The notes beneath the pieces are model-generated. The model saw only the letters and a program-made list of their open reading frames with translations. It was not told where the DNA came from and made no database searches. 19,382 nt of DNA from Bacillota bacterium (lineage in GTDB: Bacteria; Bacillota; Clostridia; Acetivibrionales; DSM-1351): contig JAEVZU010000318.1 in NCBI GenBank assembly GCA_023392075.1, positions 1 through 19,382 of the forward strand, written 5' to 3'. The number at the start of each line of letters is the position of its first letter. Within the stretch, counting starts at the first letter, position 1. Of the stretch, positions 7,379-14,917 are shown piece after piece. A program made the translations under genes and the position numbers.

Positions 7379-9187
7379 ATGGAACACTTTTTTCCGGAGG
7401 AGATACTAAAAAAAGGCGAGGTTCTTCTGATTGTACCTCCTTTTTCAATGATAGAAACGCCTTCCATTGGCGTACACATTTTAAAGGCATGTGCGGAAAG
7501 AAGCGGCTTTTCGGTTGAGATTGCTTATTTAAATCTTGCGTTTGCCGCGGTTTTGGGAGAAGAAAACTATCAAGCAGTTATGGAATATTCCGACAGAATG
7601 CTTGGGGAATTGTTCTTTGCCGCTGCTGCTTATGGAACTCAGCCTTTTTCTCAAAATGAATCTTCTCTTGAAATCCTTTTCGAAGGACATATGTATGTAG
7701 ACATAGAGCATATAAAAAAAACATTGAGCATGCTTGACGATTGGATCGACAAAGTAGCGGATGAAATATTTCAACGGGGGTATAAAATCATCGGATTTTC
7801 CACTACTTTTTTTCAGACAGCTTCAAGTATAGCCTTCATCAACAAGATTAAAAGCAAAAATCCGGAGATCATCACGGTTATAGGCGGCGCTAACTGTGAA
7901 GGAGAAATGGCGGAAGGAATTTTATCTTTATCAAACAATATTGATTATGTTCTTTCAGGTGAAGGAGAAGATATATTCCCCAGGTTTTTGGAAATTGTTC
8001 TGGCTGGTAACTGCATGGAGAATAAAATCGTACATGGGATACCCTGTATGGATATTGAGCAAATTCCTATTCCGAACTACACGGCTTACTATCGTCAAAT
8101 AGGTCATTTTATCCCTGACAGTAAATTTTTAAAACCAGGGGAAGGGGTGTTGCTACCCTATGAAAGCAGCCGAGGCTGTTGGTGGGGGCAAAAACAACAA
8201 TGCTATTTTTGTGGACTGAACGGAAAAAATATAACCTTCAGGCAAAAAACTGTAAATAAAGTCATAGATGAACTAAAGGAACTTCTTAAAAAACATCCTT
8301 CAAAAAGAGTATTTATGGTAGACAATATCATGCCGTATCACGCAATGAATTTACTCTTGGAACGTCTAAAAAGTGAATTTTCAGAGGTGAACATTTTCTA
8401 TGAGGTAAAATCCAATTTGACGTTGGAGCAGCTTGTTCTTTTAAAAAGCGCAGGCGTCACACAAATACAACCTGGAATCGAAGCCCTTTCTACCAAACTC
8501 TTGGCGCGAATGAACAAAGGGGTTCAAGCAAAGAATAATCTTAGATTTCTAAGAAATTCAAGATTGCTGGAGCTCAATGCCGCATGGAACCTCTTATATG
8601 CATTTCCTGGCGATACACGAGAAGAATATGAGGAAACCTTAAGGTTGCTGCCTCTCATTGTGCATTTGCAACCTCCAACTATTTTTGGGCGAATGATACT
8701 GCAACGTTTTAGTAAATATTATTGTTCCCCTGAAAAATTCGGGATAAAAAACATTCGCCCCTTGGATACATATGGATTATTTCTTCCGGAGCATGCAGAA
8801 TCAGCAAAAATAGCATATTACTTTTGGGGTGAATATGACTATTTCTCCCGGGAGGATGAGAAATTAATTGTAGAAATCAAGGAAATGATAGACAAATGGA
8901 AAAGACTATGGAGGAGAAATCCCATTCCAAAACTTCAGGTCAGCCGGACTTCTGAGAACAGTTATCTTCTAATGGACACAAGAGGCCTAAGTGGAACCAA
9001 GACTGTACAAATGATGACGTATAAGCAGGCAATGGCAGCATTGAAAGACAGGCCTGTGCAATCGGCGGAAAGCTTATTGGAAGAAACCATATGGGCTTTA
9101 GAACAAAAACTTATTGTTGAAGTTGACTCCTGGTATGTTTCTCTTGTCACTGCGCCCGTCGAACTGATTCTAGAGCTAAATAAGTAA
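7379..9187 (+). CDS. B12-binding radical SAM enzyme, RiPP maturation C-methyltransferase family
   Basis: 602 residues from the second ATG (7379), six bases after AGGGGAGG; the ATG at 7373 touches that signal and is unlikely. The N-terminal ~200 residues resemble a cobalamin-binding domain (IIGFSTTFFQTA, VIGGANCEG, YVLSGEGED). The radical SAM domain has the unusual motif SSRGCWWGQKQQCYFCGLNG with C267, C275 and C278 in C-x7-C-x2-C spacing, which I recognise as the mark of the 'RiPP maturation radical SAM protein 1' family. YEVKSNL, IQPGIEAL and WNLLYAFPGD follow as in that family. Known relatives methylate unactivated carbons of peptides. It closes the operon, 17 bases after the ABC gene. The precursor lacks the nitrile-hydratase-like leader often found with this family, so its use here on a 36-residue peptide would be unusual. 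Confidence 0.85.
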   Translation: MEHFFPEEILKKGEVLLIVPPFSMIETPSIGVHILKACAERSGFSVEIAYLNLAFAAVLGEENYQAVMEYSDRMLGELFFAAAAYGTQPFSQNESSLEILFEGHMYVDIEHIKKTLSMLDDWIDKVADEIFQRGYKIIGFSTTFFQTASSIAFINKIKSKNPEIITVIGGANCEGEMAEGILSLSNNIDYVLSGEGEDIFPRFLEIVLAGNCMENKIVHGIPCMDIEQIPIPNYTAYYRQIGHFIPDSKFLKPGEGVLLPYESSRGCWWGQKQQCYFCGLNGKNITFRQKTVNKVIDELKELLKKHPSKRVFMVDNIMPYHAMNLLLERLKSEFSEVNIFYEVKSNLTLEQLVLLKSAGVTQIQPGIEALSTKLLARMNKGVQAKNNLRFLRNSRLLELNAAWNLLYAFPGDTREEYEETLRLLPLIVHLQPPTIFGRMILQRFSKYYCSPEKFGIKNIRPLDTYGLFLPEHAESAKIAYYFWGEYDYFSREDEKLIVEIKEMIDKWKRLWRRNPIPKLQVSRTSENSYLLMDTRGLSGTKTVQMMTYKQAMAALKDRPVQSAESLLEETIWALEQKLIVEVDSWYVSLVTAPVELILELNK

Positions 9188-9342
9188 AGTTCAACAAAAT
9201 ATAAAGAATTGAGCCTTTCTCGAAAAAAGATACTCATTTGCCCATCAGATACCTTTCGATGTTATAGATGGCGATGAAGAAGCTGGTGAATGAACTCCCA
9301 TTTATTCAGGCAAGTTTCAATGATAAAAATATAATCATCAAA

Positions 9343-9356
9343 GGCAGCACTCTGCC
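9343..9356 (-). terminator. Weak hairpin at the end of the anti-sigma-like gene
   Basis: GGCAG (9343-9347) pairs with CTGCC (9352-9356) around a four-base loop just beyond the minus-strand stop. The following minus-strand bases are T-rich but interrupted. It may be a weak terminator. No clear terminator for the plus-strand RiPP operon is seen between 9188 and 9360. Confidence 0.25.
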
Positions 9357-9360
9357 AGAC

Positions 9361-10383
9361 TCACTTGAGTAAGTATTCCGTGCCATCTACCTCCACGCTC
9401 CTTATTTCTTTCACATCCCTGAGCTTCCTGAACTCGTACCGATTATGGAAAGTATTGTCATCTGGATTGCGGCCAAAGGATCCTCCCATTTGTTCTTCGG
9501 TCAGGCAAGTCATACGCTCAGAGCTTCCGTTTTTGTAAATTAATATAACCTTGGGGGTTGGTATGGGATCTTTTGGTATACGCTCTACACCGGATATTGT
9601 GACTCCTAAAGGATAAATCTCTACCCTCGTAACATAATACTTTTTTGAATTCTCCGTTTTTGGGATATTAACAACCTTAACGTTATCTTTTTGAATGTCT
9701 CCTTTATTAAACTCAAAACGCAAGTTACTTTTAATAACCAGGTGAGGGCCCTTGCCTTTTGAAAGTCCTTTAAAGACAATCCTAAAATTCTCGTCCGGTG
9801 TTTGCATATCAAATGTAAACTCCAGAGCATAATAAACTTTTTTAGAGGAACTGTCTTTTCCTTCTATTCTGTATGAGCTCGATCCTGAAGCGTTAATGCT
9901 GAAGAAAGGTTCAAGGCCTGTAAAATCGCCATCATCAAGGCGCTGCAGTGAAACTATAACGTAGTTCATATTTCCGTATAACAAGGTACTTTCAAGCTTG
10001 AGTTTGAAGTTATTATCTGATACGGTTTTATCTCCAGCTTTAATATTATCTTTGATTATAGATATATCCTCACCAAACACCCTTTTATAAAAGGCATCAC
10101 TGTTCAGAGCAAATACCGTCAAACAGGATAAGCTGAGTATTAGCGCTGCAATCAGCAGTTCTTTACAGAGTAACCTTTTTTTACTTCTTTTAGCACCTTT
10201 TGGCTCCGTAAGATTCAGAGTTACCAAATCACTTTTCTGGGCTGCTTCCCCGGCAACCCTTGCGAGCGCTATCTTTTTAATTCTATCTGCAGAAAAGCCT
10301 TCACCGTCTGATTCGCTTATTGAAATATTCTCAAACATAGCATTATCTAAATTGTCACAAAGCTCAGAGACTCTGATTTTCAT
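9361..10383 (-). CDS. Membrane-anchored anti-sigma-factor-like protein
   Basis: 340 residues read from ATG at 10383, with GGGGG seven bases upstream; a TTG two codons earlier touches that signal and is rejected. Residues 1-70 would be cytosolic and basic near the membrane (KRSKKR). One membrane segment is seen at about 75-93 (LLIAALILSLSCLTVFAL). The remaining ~245 residues would be outside the membrane and are rich in beta-type sequence. It overlaps the end of the ECF sigma factor gene by 20 bases. A sigma gene followed by a single-span membrane protein is the common layout of a sigma/anti-sigma pair, in which the membrane protein holds the sigma factor until an outside signal arrives. The outer part resembles DUF4179-type proteins in layout, but I cannot confirm that family. 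The signal is unknown. Confidence 0.7.
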   Translation of the reverse strand: MKIRVSELCDNLDNAMFENISISESDGEGFSADRIKKIALARVAGEAAQKSDLVTLNLTEPKGAKRSKKRLLCKELLIAALILSLSCLTVFALNSDAFYKRVFGEDISIIKDNIKAGDKTVSDNNFKLKLESTLLYGNMNYVIVSLQRLDDGDFTGLEPFFSINASGSSSYRIEGKDSSSKKVYYALEFTFDMQTPDENFRIVFKGLSKGKGPHLVIKSNLRFEFNKGDIQKDNVKVVNIPKTENSKKYYVTRVEIYPLGVTISGVERIPKDPIPTPKVILIYKNGSSERMTCLTEEQMGGSFGRNPDDNTFHNRYEFRKLRDVKEIRSVEVDGTEYLLK

Positions 10384-10954
10384 ATGCAAACCCCCTTTCG
10401 TATAGCCAATGTTTTAATTTCCCCCTGCTTCTTGAGAGCTTTGTTTTAACCGTGGATTCATTTATATTCAACTGCACTGAAATCCTTTTTACCTTTTCAA
10501 AAAAGTAATAGTACCGGATAAAAATTTCCTTATCAGGCTCGGGAAATGAGCCTACAAGCGTATTTATAGTGTCCTTCAGCTCTCTTTGGATTAAGTTTCT
10601 TTGAATATCGTCATCGGAAATTATCAATATGTCCTCCTCCAGGGAAACAGGTATAACCTTCAAAGTCCTGAGCCTGCTTCTGGTAGCATTTCTCGCGATC
10701 GCACCCAAATAGGGTTTTATGCTGCTGCAACAGGTATCAATATTTGCTGAATTACTCCATAGAGCTACAAACACATCCGCAGACAGTTCTTCTATATCTG
10801 AAGCGGACAAAGCTCCCCTCGAAACATTATTTATTACTGTTGAAACATACCTTGCATACTTATCAATCAGTTCTTCAAAAGCCACCGCATCCTTACTTTG
10901 AATGCCACTGATAAGAGTCTTATCATCCATATTTATTGCGCCAGCATTTTTCAT
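10364..10954 (-). CDS. ECF-type RNA polymerase sigma factor
   Basis: 196-residue sigma-70 family protein of the extracytoplasmic-function size. Region 2 lies at about residues 24-80 (FEELIDKYARYVSTVI, DIEELSADVFVALW) and region 4 at about 135-190, with the recognition helix NINESTVKTKLSRSRGKL. It should direct RNA polymerase to its own promoter set and probably to this operon. The start at 10954 has no ribosome binding site close by, and neither does the in-frame ATG at 10930; an AAGGAGGA lies about 30 bases upstream of the first ATG and is out of reach. The protein begins MKNAGAINMDDK, so either Met is possible. It is co-transcribed and overlaps with the membrane protein gene. Confidence 0.85.
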   Translation of the reverse strand: MKNAGAINMDDKTLISGIQSKDAVAFEELIDKYARYVSTVINNVSRGALSASDIEELSADVFVALWSNSANIDTCCSSIKPYLGAIARNATRSRLRTLKVIPVSLEEDILIISDDDIQRNLIQRELKDTINTLVGSFPEPDKEIFIRYYYFFEKVKRISVQLNINESTVKTKLSRSRGKLKHWLYERGFAYENQSL

Positions 10955-11014
10955 AAATTAATTATTCAAAACGGTACAGGCGCAGTCCTCCTTATTGATA
11001 ATTTAAATTACTTT

Positions 11015-11039
11015 AGACTTCCTCATTAACAGCTGTTCA
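11015..11039 (-). promoter_or_regulatory. Possible ECF-type promoter of the sigma operon
   Basis: On the minus strand TGAAC (11039-11035) is followed after 16 bases by GTCT (11018-11015), the general form of ECF promoters (-35 AAC motif, -10 GTC motif). A perfect palindrome AACAGCTGTT (11028-11037) overlaps the -35 part. It would give a leader of about 50 bases and allow self-activation by the sigma factor. This is a pattern match only. Confidence 0.35.
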
Positions 11040-11132
11040 CCTATATATACGCATAAAAACAAATTTTGGTTTCAGTAAGGTATAAATTTGAATTAAAATG
11101 CTCTATTACTCGGCAGGCATGTGATACAGAAA

Positions 11133-11181
11133 GAGACAGATTGGATTTGTGTGTCTCACCCTATGGATTTACTATAAATCC
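11133..11181. repeat. Two adjacent hairpins in the divergent intergenic region
   Basis: GAGACA/TGTCTC (11133-11138 and 11152-11157) and GGATTTA/TAAATCC (11165-11171 and 11175-11181) form two perfect stems. They lie in the 324-base gap 10955-11278 between divergent genes, upstream of the plus-strand promoter. Neither is followed by a T-run. Otherwise this gap holds only the two promoters listed. Confidence 0.4.
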
Positions 11182-11213
11182 TTATAAAATTGTCCAATAT
11201 GAGGGCATTTTTA

Positions 11214-11242
11214 TTGCATAATAATTATTATAAAGATACAAT
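11214..11242 (+). promoter_or_regulatory. Promoter of the secreted small protein gene
   Basis: TTGCAT (11214-11219) and TACAAT (11237-11242) are separated by 17 bases and precede the start codon at 11279 by a sensible distance. Confidence 0.5.
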
Positions 11243-11278
11243 ATAGGTAAAACATTACATATATTGGAGATGAATGAG

Positions 11279-11707
11279 ATGAGTAAAAAAGTAATTAGTT
11301 TTTTCTTAATTCTATGCATTATAATTTCATGTAATTTTTTTGCTGTTAGTGCTGCTACGACAAAAGTAAAAGTTAGTGTAAAATTAGATTCAATTGAATG
11401 TGTCGAAAATAACCATGTTGGTAATGAATGGTTATTTGGATGTACTGTTAATAAAAAAGAACTATCTGAAGGAGACACAATCACCATATCTACAACATCT
11501 TCTGGTAAAATTAATATTGTGTCTTCTGTTGAAGAAGAAGATAGTATTCCTGATATTGGTTCAAAAACGTTATCAATTCCAATTAGTAAATTAAAAGCTA
11601 AAAAAAATACTACATATACATCGCAGGTAACAGTTACAGAAAATAGAGGTAGATATTCTGGAAATAAAGCCATATGGAAGTTTACTTATATTGTAAAAAA
11701 GTTATAA
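11279..11707 (+). CDS. Secreted small protein, probable beta-sandwich, function unknown
   Basis: 142 residues from the ATG at 11279, nine bases after GGAG; in-frame ATG and TTG codons just before lie in or against that signal. Residues 1-25 form a classical signal peptide: MSKK, a hydrophobic core and a cleavage site after AVSA. The mature part of ~115 residues is rich in alternating hydrophobic and polar residues (KVKVSVKLDSIECVEN, DTITISTT, YTSQVTVTENRG), as expected of a small beta-sandwich. Two Cys residues (in SIECV and FGCTV) could form a disulfide. No lipobox, cell-wall anchor or enzyme motif is seen. It stands alone with its own promoter and has many AT-rich codons. It could be an adhesion, lectin-like or competition protein; nothing in the sequence decides. 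Confidence 0.75.
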   Translation: MSKKVISFFLILCIIISCNFFAVSAATTKVKVSVKLDSIECVENNHVGNEWLFGCTVNKKELSEGDTITISTTSSGKINIVSSVEEEDSIPDIGSKTLSIPISKLKAKKNTTYTSQVTVTENRGRYSGNKAIWKFTYIVKKL

Positions 11708-11870
11708 ATTGTTGCTAATAATCAATTTAATTGAAAATGAAATTTTAATGTAGATCAGGTAGGGTGTGGGAAATTTTCGTACTTTGATTATCTAGCGTGC
11801 CGGAACTTATAAATTTCAATTTTATTGAAGTGACATTGATATCGGTTATTCATTAAATGGCGAGTGGAAC

Positions 11871-11954
11871 ATGATTTTTGTGCTTTTGCTCCTGCCATAT
11901 TATTATGCTTATAAAGGATTGCTTTCAATAAAAAAGTGGAAAAATAAAGTTTAA
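11871..11954 (+). pseudogene. Short membrane-like reading frame, possibly a gene remnant
   Basis: ATG at 11871 opens a 27-residue frame, MIFVLLLLPYYYAYKGLLS followed by IKKWKNKV. It is hydrophobic then basic, like the last membrane segment of a larger protein. The frame continues upstream without an ATG (GYSLNGEWN) to a stop near 11837, and there is no convincing ribosome binding site. It may be a decayed fragment. The rest of the gap 11708-12051 shows nothing recognisable. Confidence 0.25.
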
Positions 11955-12051
11955 ATCAACATAGTAATAAGCATTGGGGAGGTGGGGCAGTATTTTTATA
12001 ATTACGGTATTTTTTTATTGAGTAATATGAAAAAACTAGGATAAATCCATC

Positions 12052-12399
12052 TCATTTATGGTGTTCAAGATATTCTAACACCTCTTTATAACCCATTGAT
12101 ATATATCCACTTTCTGCCTCCTTTTTTTTACACAATTTTCTTATTTGATCTTTATAATCGCTTAAGGATTCAGCGGAATTAATTTCTGAAACTTCCTCTA
12201 TAACATATATTATTGATGGAGGTTTTCTTTTTTTTATATAATCATAATATCCTTGATCAGACATGTATTCATGATTGACACTAATAGACCTCATTTTTAT
12301 ACTATTTAAATGATTAAGTAATCCATTTCGAAAATGTTGTATTTGAATTTTATTCTTTTTATTTTTTATGTAATTATATAATATTGTTTCTAGTAGCAT
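12052..12399 (-). CDS. Unknown 115-residue protein, second of a pair
   Basis: 115 residues from ATG at 12399. AAGGTGG, about eight bases upstream, lies across the end of the preceding gene, so translation is probably coupled. It is strongly basic in the N-terminal third (YIKNKKNKIQIQHFRNG) and more acidic later (VIEEVSEINSAESLSDY). No signal peptide, membrane segment or known motif is visible. It is encoded six bases after the membrane-anchored partner at 12406-12930. I do not recognise the family. The pair could be a two-part effector or defence module, but this rests on gene layout only. Confidence 0.6.
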   Translation of the reverse strand: MLLETILYNYIKNKKNKIQIQHFRNGLLNHLNSIKMRSISVNHEYMSDQGYYDYIKKRKPPSIIYVIEEVSEINSAESLSDYKDQIRKLCKKKEAESGYISMGYKEVLEYLEHHK

Positions 12400-12405
12400 A
12401 TTAAA

Positions 12406-12930
12406 TTACCACCTTTTATTTAATATTTTTAATTGTTCTTTCTTAATTTTTATATATGATTTTTTCGCATATTCTTCTAGCCCATTTGGAAAAGGAATAA
12501 TAGAATGATGTTCTGAAAAGTCATTATTTTTCCATTTAATTATTAGTGATTTATATCCCGCATTATGTGCCAAAAAGCTTAATAGCGGAGTAGGTATATC
12601 TGACTCATTGATTAAATATGCTTTAGATATAATTAGTTTTTCTAATTCATTGTTTAAAGGGAAAAAAACATTTTCTACCCAAATATGCCATTCGTTATCT
12701 TTCTCTATCAGGCCCTCAGTCTTATGCCAGTAAACTTCGAAAAGTATTTGTCCTATTTGAGATAAAACAAAAAGTGGTCCGTAAAAATTTTCCAATTGTT
12801 GGTTTATGTATTTAAGTTTATCATTTCTTTTTTGTATTCTTAAATTATTCAAGTATGTTACTATATAACCTGTGAATGCTAATGAAATTGTAACAATTAT
12901 TTGTAAGTGAATGTTGCTTATGGCAGTCAC
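12406..12930 (-). CDS. Membrane-anchored protein of unknown function, first of a pair
   Basis: 174 residues from GTG at 12930; AAAGG lies only a few bases upstream, but no other start is available. Residues 8-28 (HLQIIVTISLAFTGYIVTYL) form one N-terminal membrane segment, and the rest is helical and cytosolic. The stretch NQQLENFYGPLFVLSQIGQI resembles a recurring motif of membrane-anchored proteins I have seen only as hypothetical. The C-terminus is basic. The downstream partner starts six bases later. No catalytic residues stand out. Upstream there is an extended -10 promoter at 13049-13057. Confidence 0.6.
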   Translation of the reverse strand: MTAISNIHLQIIVTISLAFTGYIVTYLNNLRIQKRNDKLKYINQQLENFYGPLFVLSQIGQILFEVYWHKTEGLIEKDNEWHIWVENVFFPLNNELEKLIISKAYLINESDIPTPLLSFLAHNAGYKSLIIKWKNNDFSEHHSIIPFPNGLEEYAKKSYIKIKKEQLKILNKRW

Positions 12931-13395
12931 AACCTTTCTATATTATTTTGTTTATAACTCAGGATTTTCCTACCTTAATTGATCCTAGTAATATAACTTT
13001 TGATTATTAGGCTTTTAAGGACAGATATCTACCTATCTTTATATGGAAATTATACCACATATAACCATGAGGAATAATTCACAAACTTAAAATTATATTG
13101 TATATAAGTATGAATTTCTAGATTTATTGCGCAATGGTGCTTGTATTGCAAGAAAATAAATGTTAAAAGTTGATATTAAATAACGTAATTCACACATCAA
13201 AAAATGATTTTGACTAATTATTTGATTGCTTCTCTCATTAAATAAAAAAGTATTTTTCAAATATATGCATATAAATCAATTTTCAGTGAATTAATTGACA
13301 AACTTCGTCATTTATTATAAGGTGGTCAGAGCTACGCTGCCACGGAGTCAGTTATAATGATCGAAGGCATATTAGCTTTTGAGTTTAAAAACAAT
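12931..13395. other. 465-base intergenic region
   Basis: AT-rich stretch without a credible gene on either strand. It holds the minus-strand promoter at 13049-13057 and a TTGACA at 13296-13301 without a well-spaced -10 box. The segment 13321-13370 is more GC-rich than its surroundings (ggtggtcagagctacgctgc) and may be a remnant or junction. Nothing else is recognised. Confidence 0.5.
13049..13057 (-). promoter_or_regulatory. Extended -10 promoter for the 12406-12930 gene pair
   Basis: On the minus strand TGGTATAAT matches the extended -10 form TGnTATAAT exactly. It lies about 120 bases before the GTG start at 12930. No good -35 box is seen, which is usual for extended -10 promoters. Confidence 0.45.
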
Positions 13396-13584
13396 CTATT
13401 TTATTATCTTCCTTGCCCATATTATAAATATAACCAGTGCCGCAATACCACTTAAATATTTAAAATAATAACCTAAAGCTAGATATACTAGTGAAAAAAC
13501 AAGATCTGATAAAAGAACACTAATAAGTAATATTAATATAAGTTTGAAAAAAATTCTTAATTTATTCTTTGATAGTTGGAACAC
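13396..13584 (-). CDS. Small two-span membrane protein
   Basis: 62 residues from GTG at 13584, with GGAGGAAT seven bases upstream. Two hydrophobic segments are clear, about residues 11-33 (FFKLILILLISVLLSDLVFSL) and 43-57 (LSGIAALVIFIIWA), with basic residues at both ends. It follows the XRE repressor gene by 38 bases on the same strand and is probably in the same transcript. Function unknown; small membrane proteins next to a phage-type repressor are often immunity or exclusion proteins, but nothing in the sequence shows this. Confidence 0.6.
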   Translation of the reverse strand: MFQLSKNKLRIFFKLILILLISVLLSDLVFSLVYLALGYYFKYLSGIAALVIFIIWARKIIK

Positions 13585-13622
13585 AATAATTCCTCCAAAT
13601 GTAATAAATAATTAAGGTTTTT

Positions 13623-14033
13623 TCATTTGCCTTTTGACACGTCTGGCGTCAAGTGAGATGACATTTCGCCTTTACTTTTATCAATAGTATCTTTAAGTTT
13701 TAAAAGCTGAATGTATTTCTCCAATTCCTTCTTACTTTCAGGGCTAAGGGTTTCAATATCATTAGAGATTATTTCGTTAGCTTTTTCGGAGGTACGTTTA
13801 ATTTCTTCATCTAATTTAGTATCTTTCTCAGTAAACAGGAGTGTATTTCCTAATAAATAATCAACAGAAACATTAAAAAACTTTGAGATTGAACATAGTG
13901 TGTCAAAATCAGGTTCTCTCTTTCCTAATTCGTACAATGAAAGAGCAGACCTAGATATGCTTAGCTTTTCTGCTAACCCGTCTTGTGTTAAATTGTTTGA
14001 TAATCGTAACTCTTTAAGCCTACGAGAGAACAT
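13623..14033 (-). CDS. XRE-family transcriptional repressor
   Basis: 136 residues from ATG at 14033 with AAAGGTGG upstream. Residues 1-65 are a Cro/CI-type helix-turn-helix domain (RLKELRLSNNLTQDGLAEKL, SISRSALSLYELGKREPD, VDYLLGN). The C-terminal 70 residues are helical and charged, suited to dimer formation; no LexA-type cleavage site is seen. It is divergent from the second XRE gene, and the 150-base control region between them has GTAGCA-type repeats, which this protein probably binds. It would repress the rightward genes and itself, in the manner of a mobile-element maintenance switch. No ImmA-type peptidase gene is adjacent. Confidence 0.85.
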   Translation of the reverse strand: MFSRRLKELRLSNNLTQDGLAEKLSISRSALSLYELGKREPDFDTLCSISKFFNVSVDYLLGNTLLFTEKDTKLDEEIKRTSEKANEIISNDIETLSPESKKELEKYIQLLKLKDTIDKSKGEMSSHLTPDVSKGK

Positions 14034-14053
14034 ATCACACCACCTTTGTAAAT

Positions 14054-14081
14054 ATTATACTCTACAATATGAAGCCAACAA
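14054..14081 (-). promoter_or_regulatory. Leftward promoter of the XRE repressor
   Basis: On the minus strand TTGTTG (14081-14076) and TATAAT (14059-14054) are separated by 16 bases. The sequence GTAGAG next to the -10 box resembles a diverged operator half-site. Confidence 0.55.
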
Positions 14082-14110
14082 ATAATATGAACAAAATGTA
14101 GCAAATAATA

Positions 14111-14139
14111 TTGACTGCTACTAAATGTAGCAGTATAAT
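14111..14139 (+). promoter_or_regulatory. Rightward promoter with a palindromic operator between -35 and -10
   Basis: TTGACT (14111-14116) and TATAAT (14134-14139) are spaced by 17 bases. The perfect palindrome CTGCTAC-TAAAT-GTAGCAG covers 14115-14133, filling the spacer. Further half-sites are TGTAGCA at 14097-14103 and TGCTACAT at 14151-14158, placed on either side. A repressor bound here would block RNA polymerase directly. The site is most likely read by one or both flanking XRE proteins. Confidence 0.75.
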
Positions 14140-14183
14140 TAACTTATAATTGCTACATAATGCAACGGAGGGGGGCCGAATAT

Positions 14184-14450
14184 TTGAAACGGGCTGATTT
14201 GTTAAAAATTAGAAAAGAAAAGGGATTAACACAAGAAGAAATTGCTAGGAATACGGGAATTAATCGGAGCTATTATGGTTTGATTGAAAATGGTAATAGA
14301 AATCCTTCATTAAAAGTTGCTATTAGGATAGCAGGTTTTTTAAATGTTAAGCTAAAAGAAATATTTACGGACGAGATGTTTTTCAGCGAAAAATGCTACA
14401 GTATGCATAGTGAAGGTGAGGGCTCACAATATGAACATCAATCAGATTAA
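14184..14450 (+). CDS. Small XRE-family regulator
   Basis: 88 residues when begun at TTG 14184, ten bases after GGAGGGG. The upstream ATG at 14160 lies only about 14 bases after the expected transcript start, has no ribosome binding site and overlaps an operator half-site, so I prefer TTG. The helix-turn-helix covers residues 2-62 (LLKIRKEKGLTQEEIARNTG, INRSYYGLIENGNRNPSL) and ends with the usual LNVKLKEIF. It could be a Cro-like partner of the divergent repressor. Its 3' end overlaps the next gene by 20 bases. Confidence 0.8.
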   Translation: MKRADLLKIRKEKGLTQEEIARNTGINRSYYGLIENGNRNPSLKVAIRIAGFLNVKLKEIFTDEMFFSEKCYSMHSEGEGSQYEHQSD

Positions 14451-14904
14451 AAACATTTACCTGGCAAATGGTTTGGATGAATTTAAGCTAAGCAATCATT
14501 CGGATATAAACCTGGTTTACGGAATAAAAGTACCTGAAATAAGCGGCTATAGTACGTTATCAATTGAAGACAAACTGCTGTTTGATGAATTCATAATTAA
14601 TTTCTATAATGCTCAGGGTCTTGAAAGCAGATCAGAATTTTTACCGATTAGTATTAATTATGTGTTATCTGAAGAATTCCTGGGAAAGCATGAAGAGTCC
14701 GATGACTATTTTGTACCATTAGGCGGAAGGATTACCGCAATTCATATCAATGGGAATACAAAAGTTTTAAGTACATGGAAGGACAAAAAGTTTAAGAACA
14801 TACCATGTACTTATACTGAAAAGCAAAATTACCTGCGTTTTGAATACAATAATGGCAGAAGTAAGGAATGGCAGCATGTAATGTCTGCTGCAAGATGGTA
14901 TTGA
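14431..14904 (+). CDS. Unknown 157-residue protein of the mobile region
   Basis: Start chosen at ATG 14431, about nine bases after AAGGTGAGGG; a GTG seven codons earlier is less likely. The protein is soluble, mixed alpha and beta, with no membrane segment or signal peptide. The C-terminal half has a beta-rich run (YFVPLGGRITAIHINGNTK) followed by an aromatic, basic end (RSKEWQHVMSAARWY). No family is recognised. It overlaps the XRE gene and is probably controlled by the same promoter. Confidence 0.65.
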   Translation: MNINQIKNIYLANGLDEFKLSNHSDINLVYGIKVPEISGYSTLSIEDKLLFDEFIINFYNAQGLESRSEFLPISINYVLSEEFLGKHEESDDYFVPLGGRITAIHINGNTKVLSTWKDKKFKNIPCTYTEKQNYLRFEYNNGRSKEWQHVMSAARWY

Positions 14905-14917
14905 AAGGAGGTGTCTT

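Noticed and set aside
9268..9372. 34-codon plus-strand frame MAMKKLVNELPFIQ between the RiPP operon and the anti-sigma gene
   Set aside because: No ribosome binding site and it overlaps the end of the minus-strand gene; it could be a transposase remnant, but I cannot name one.
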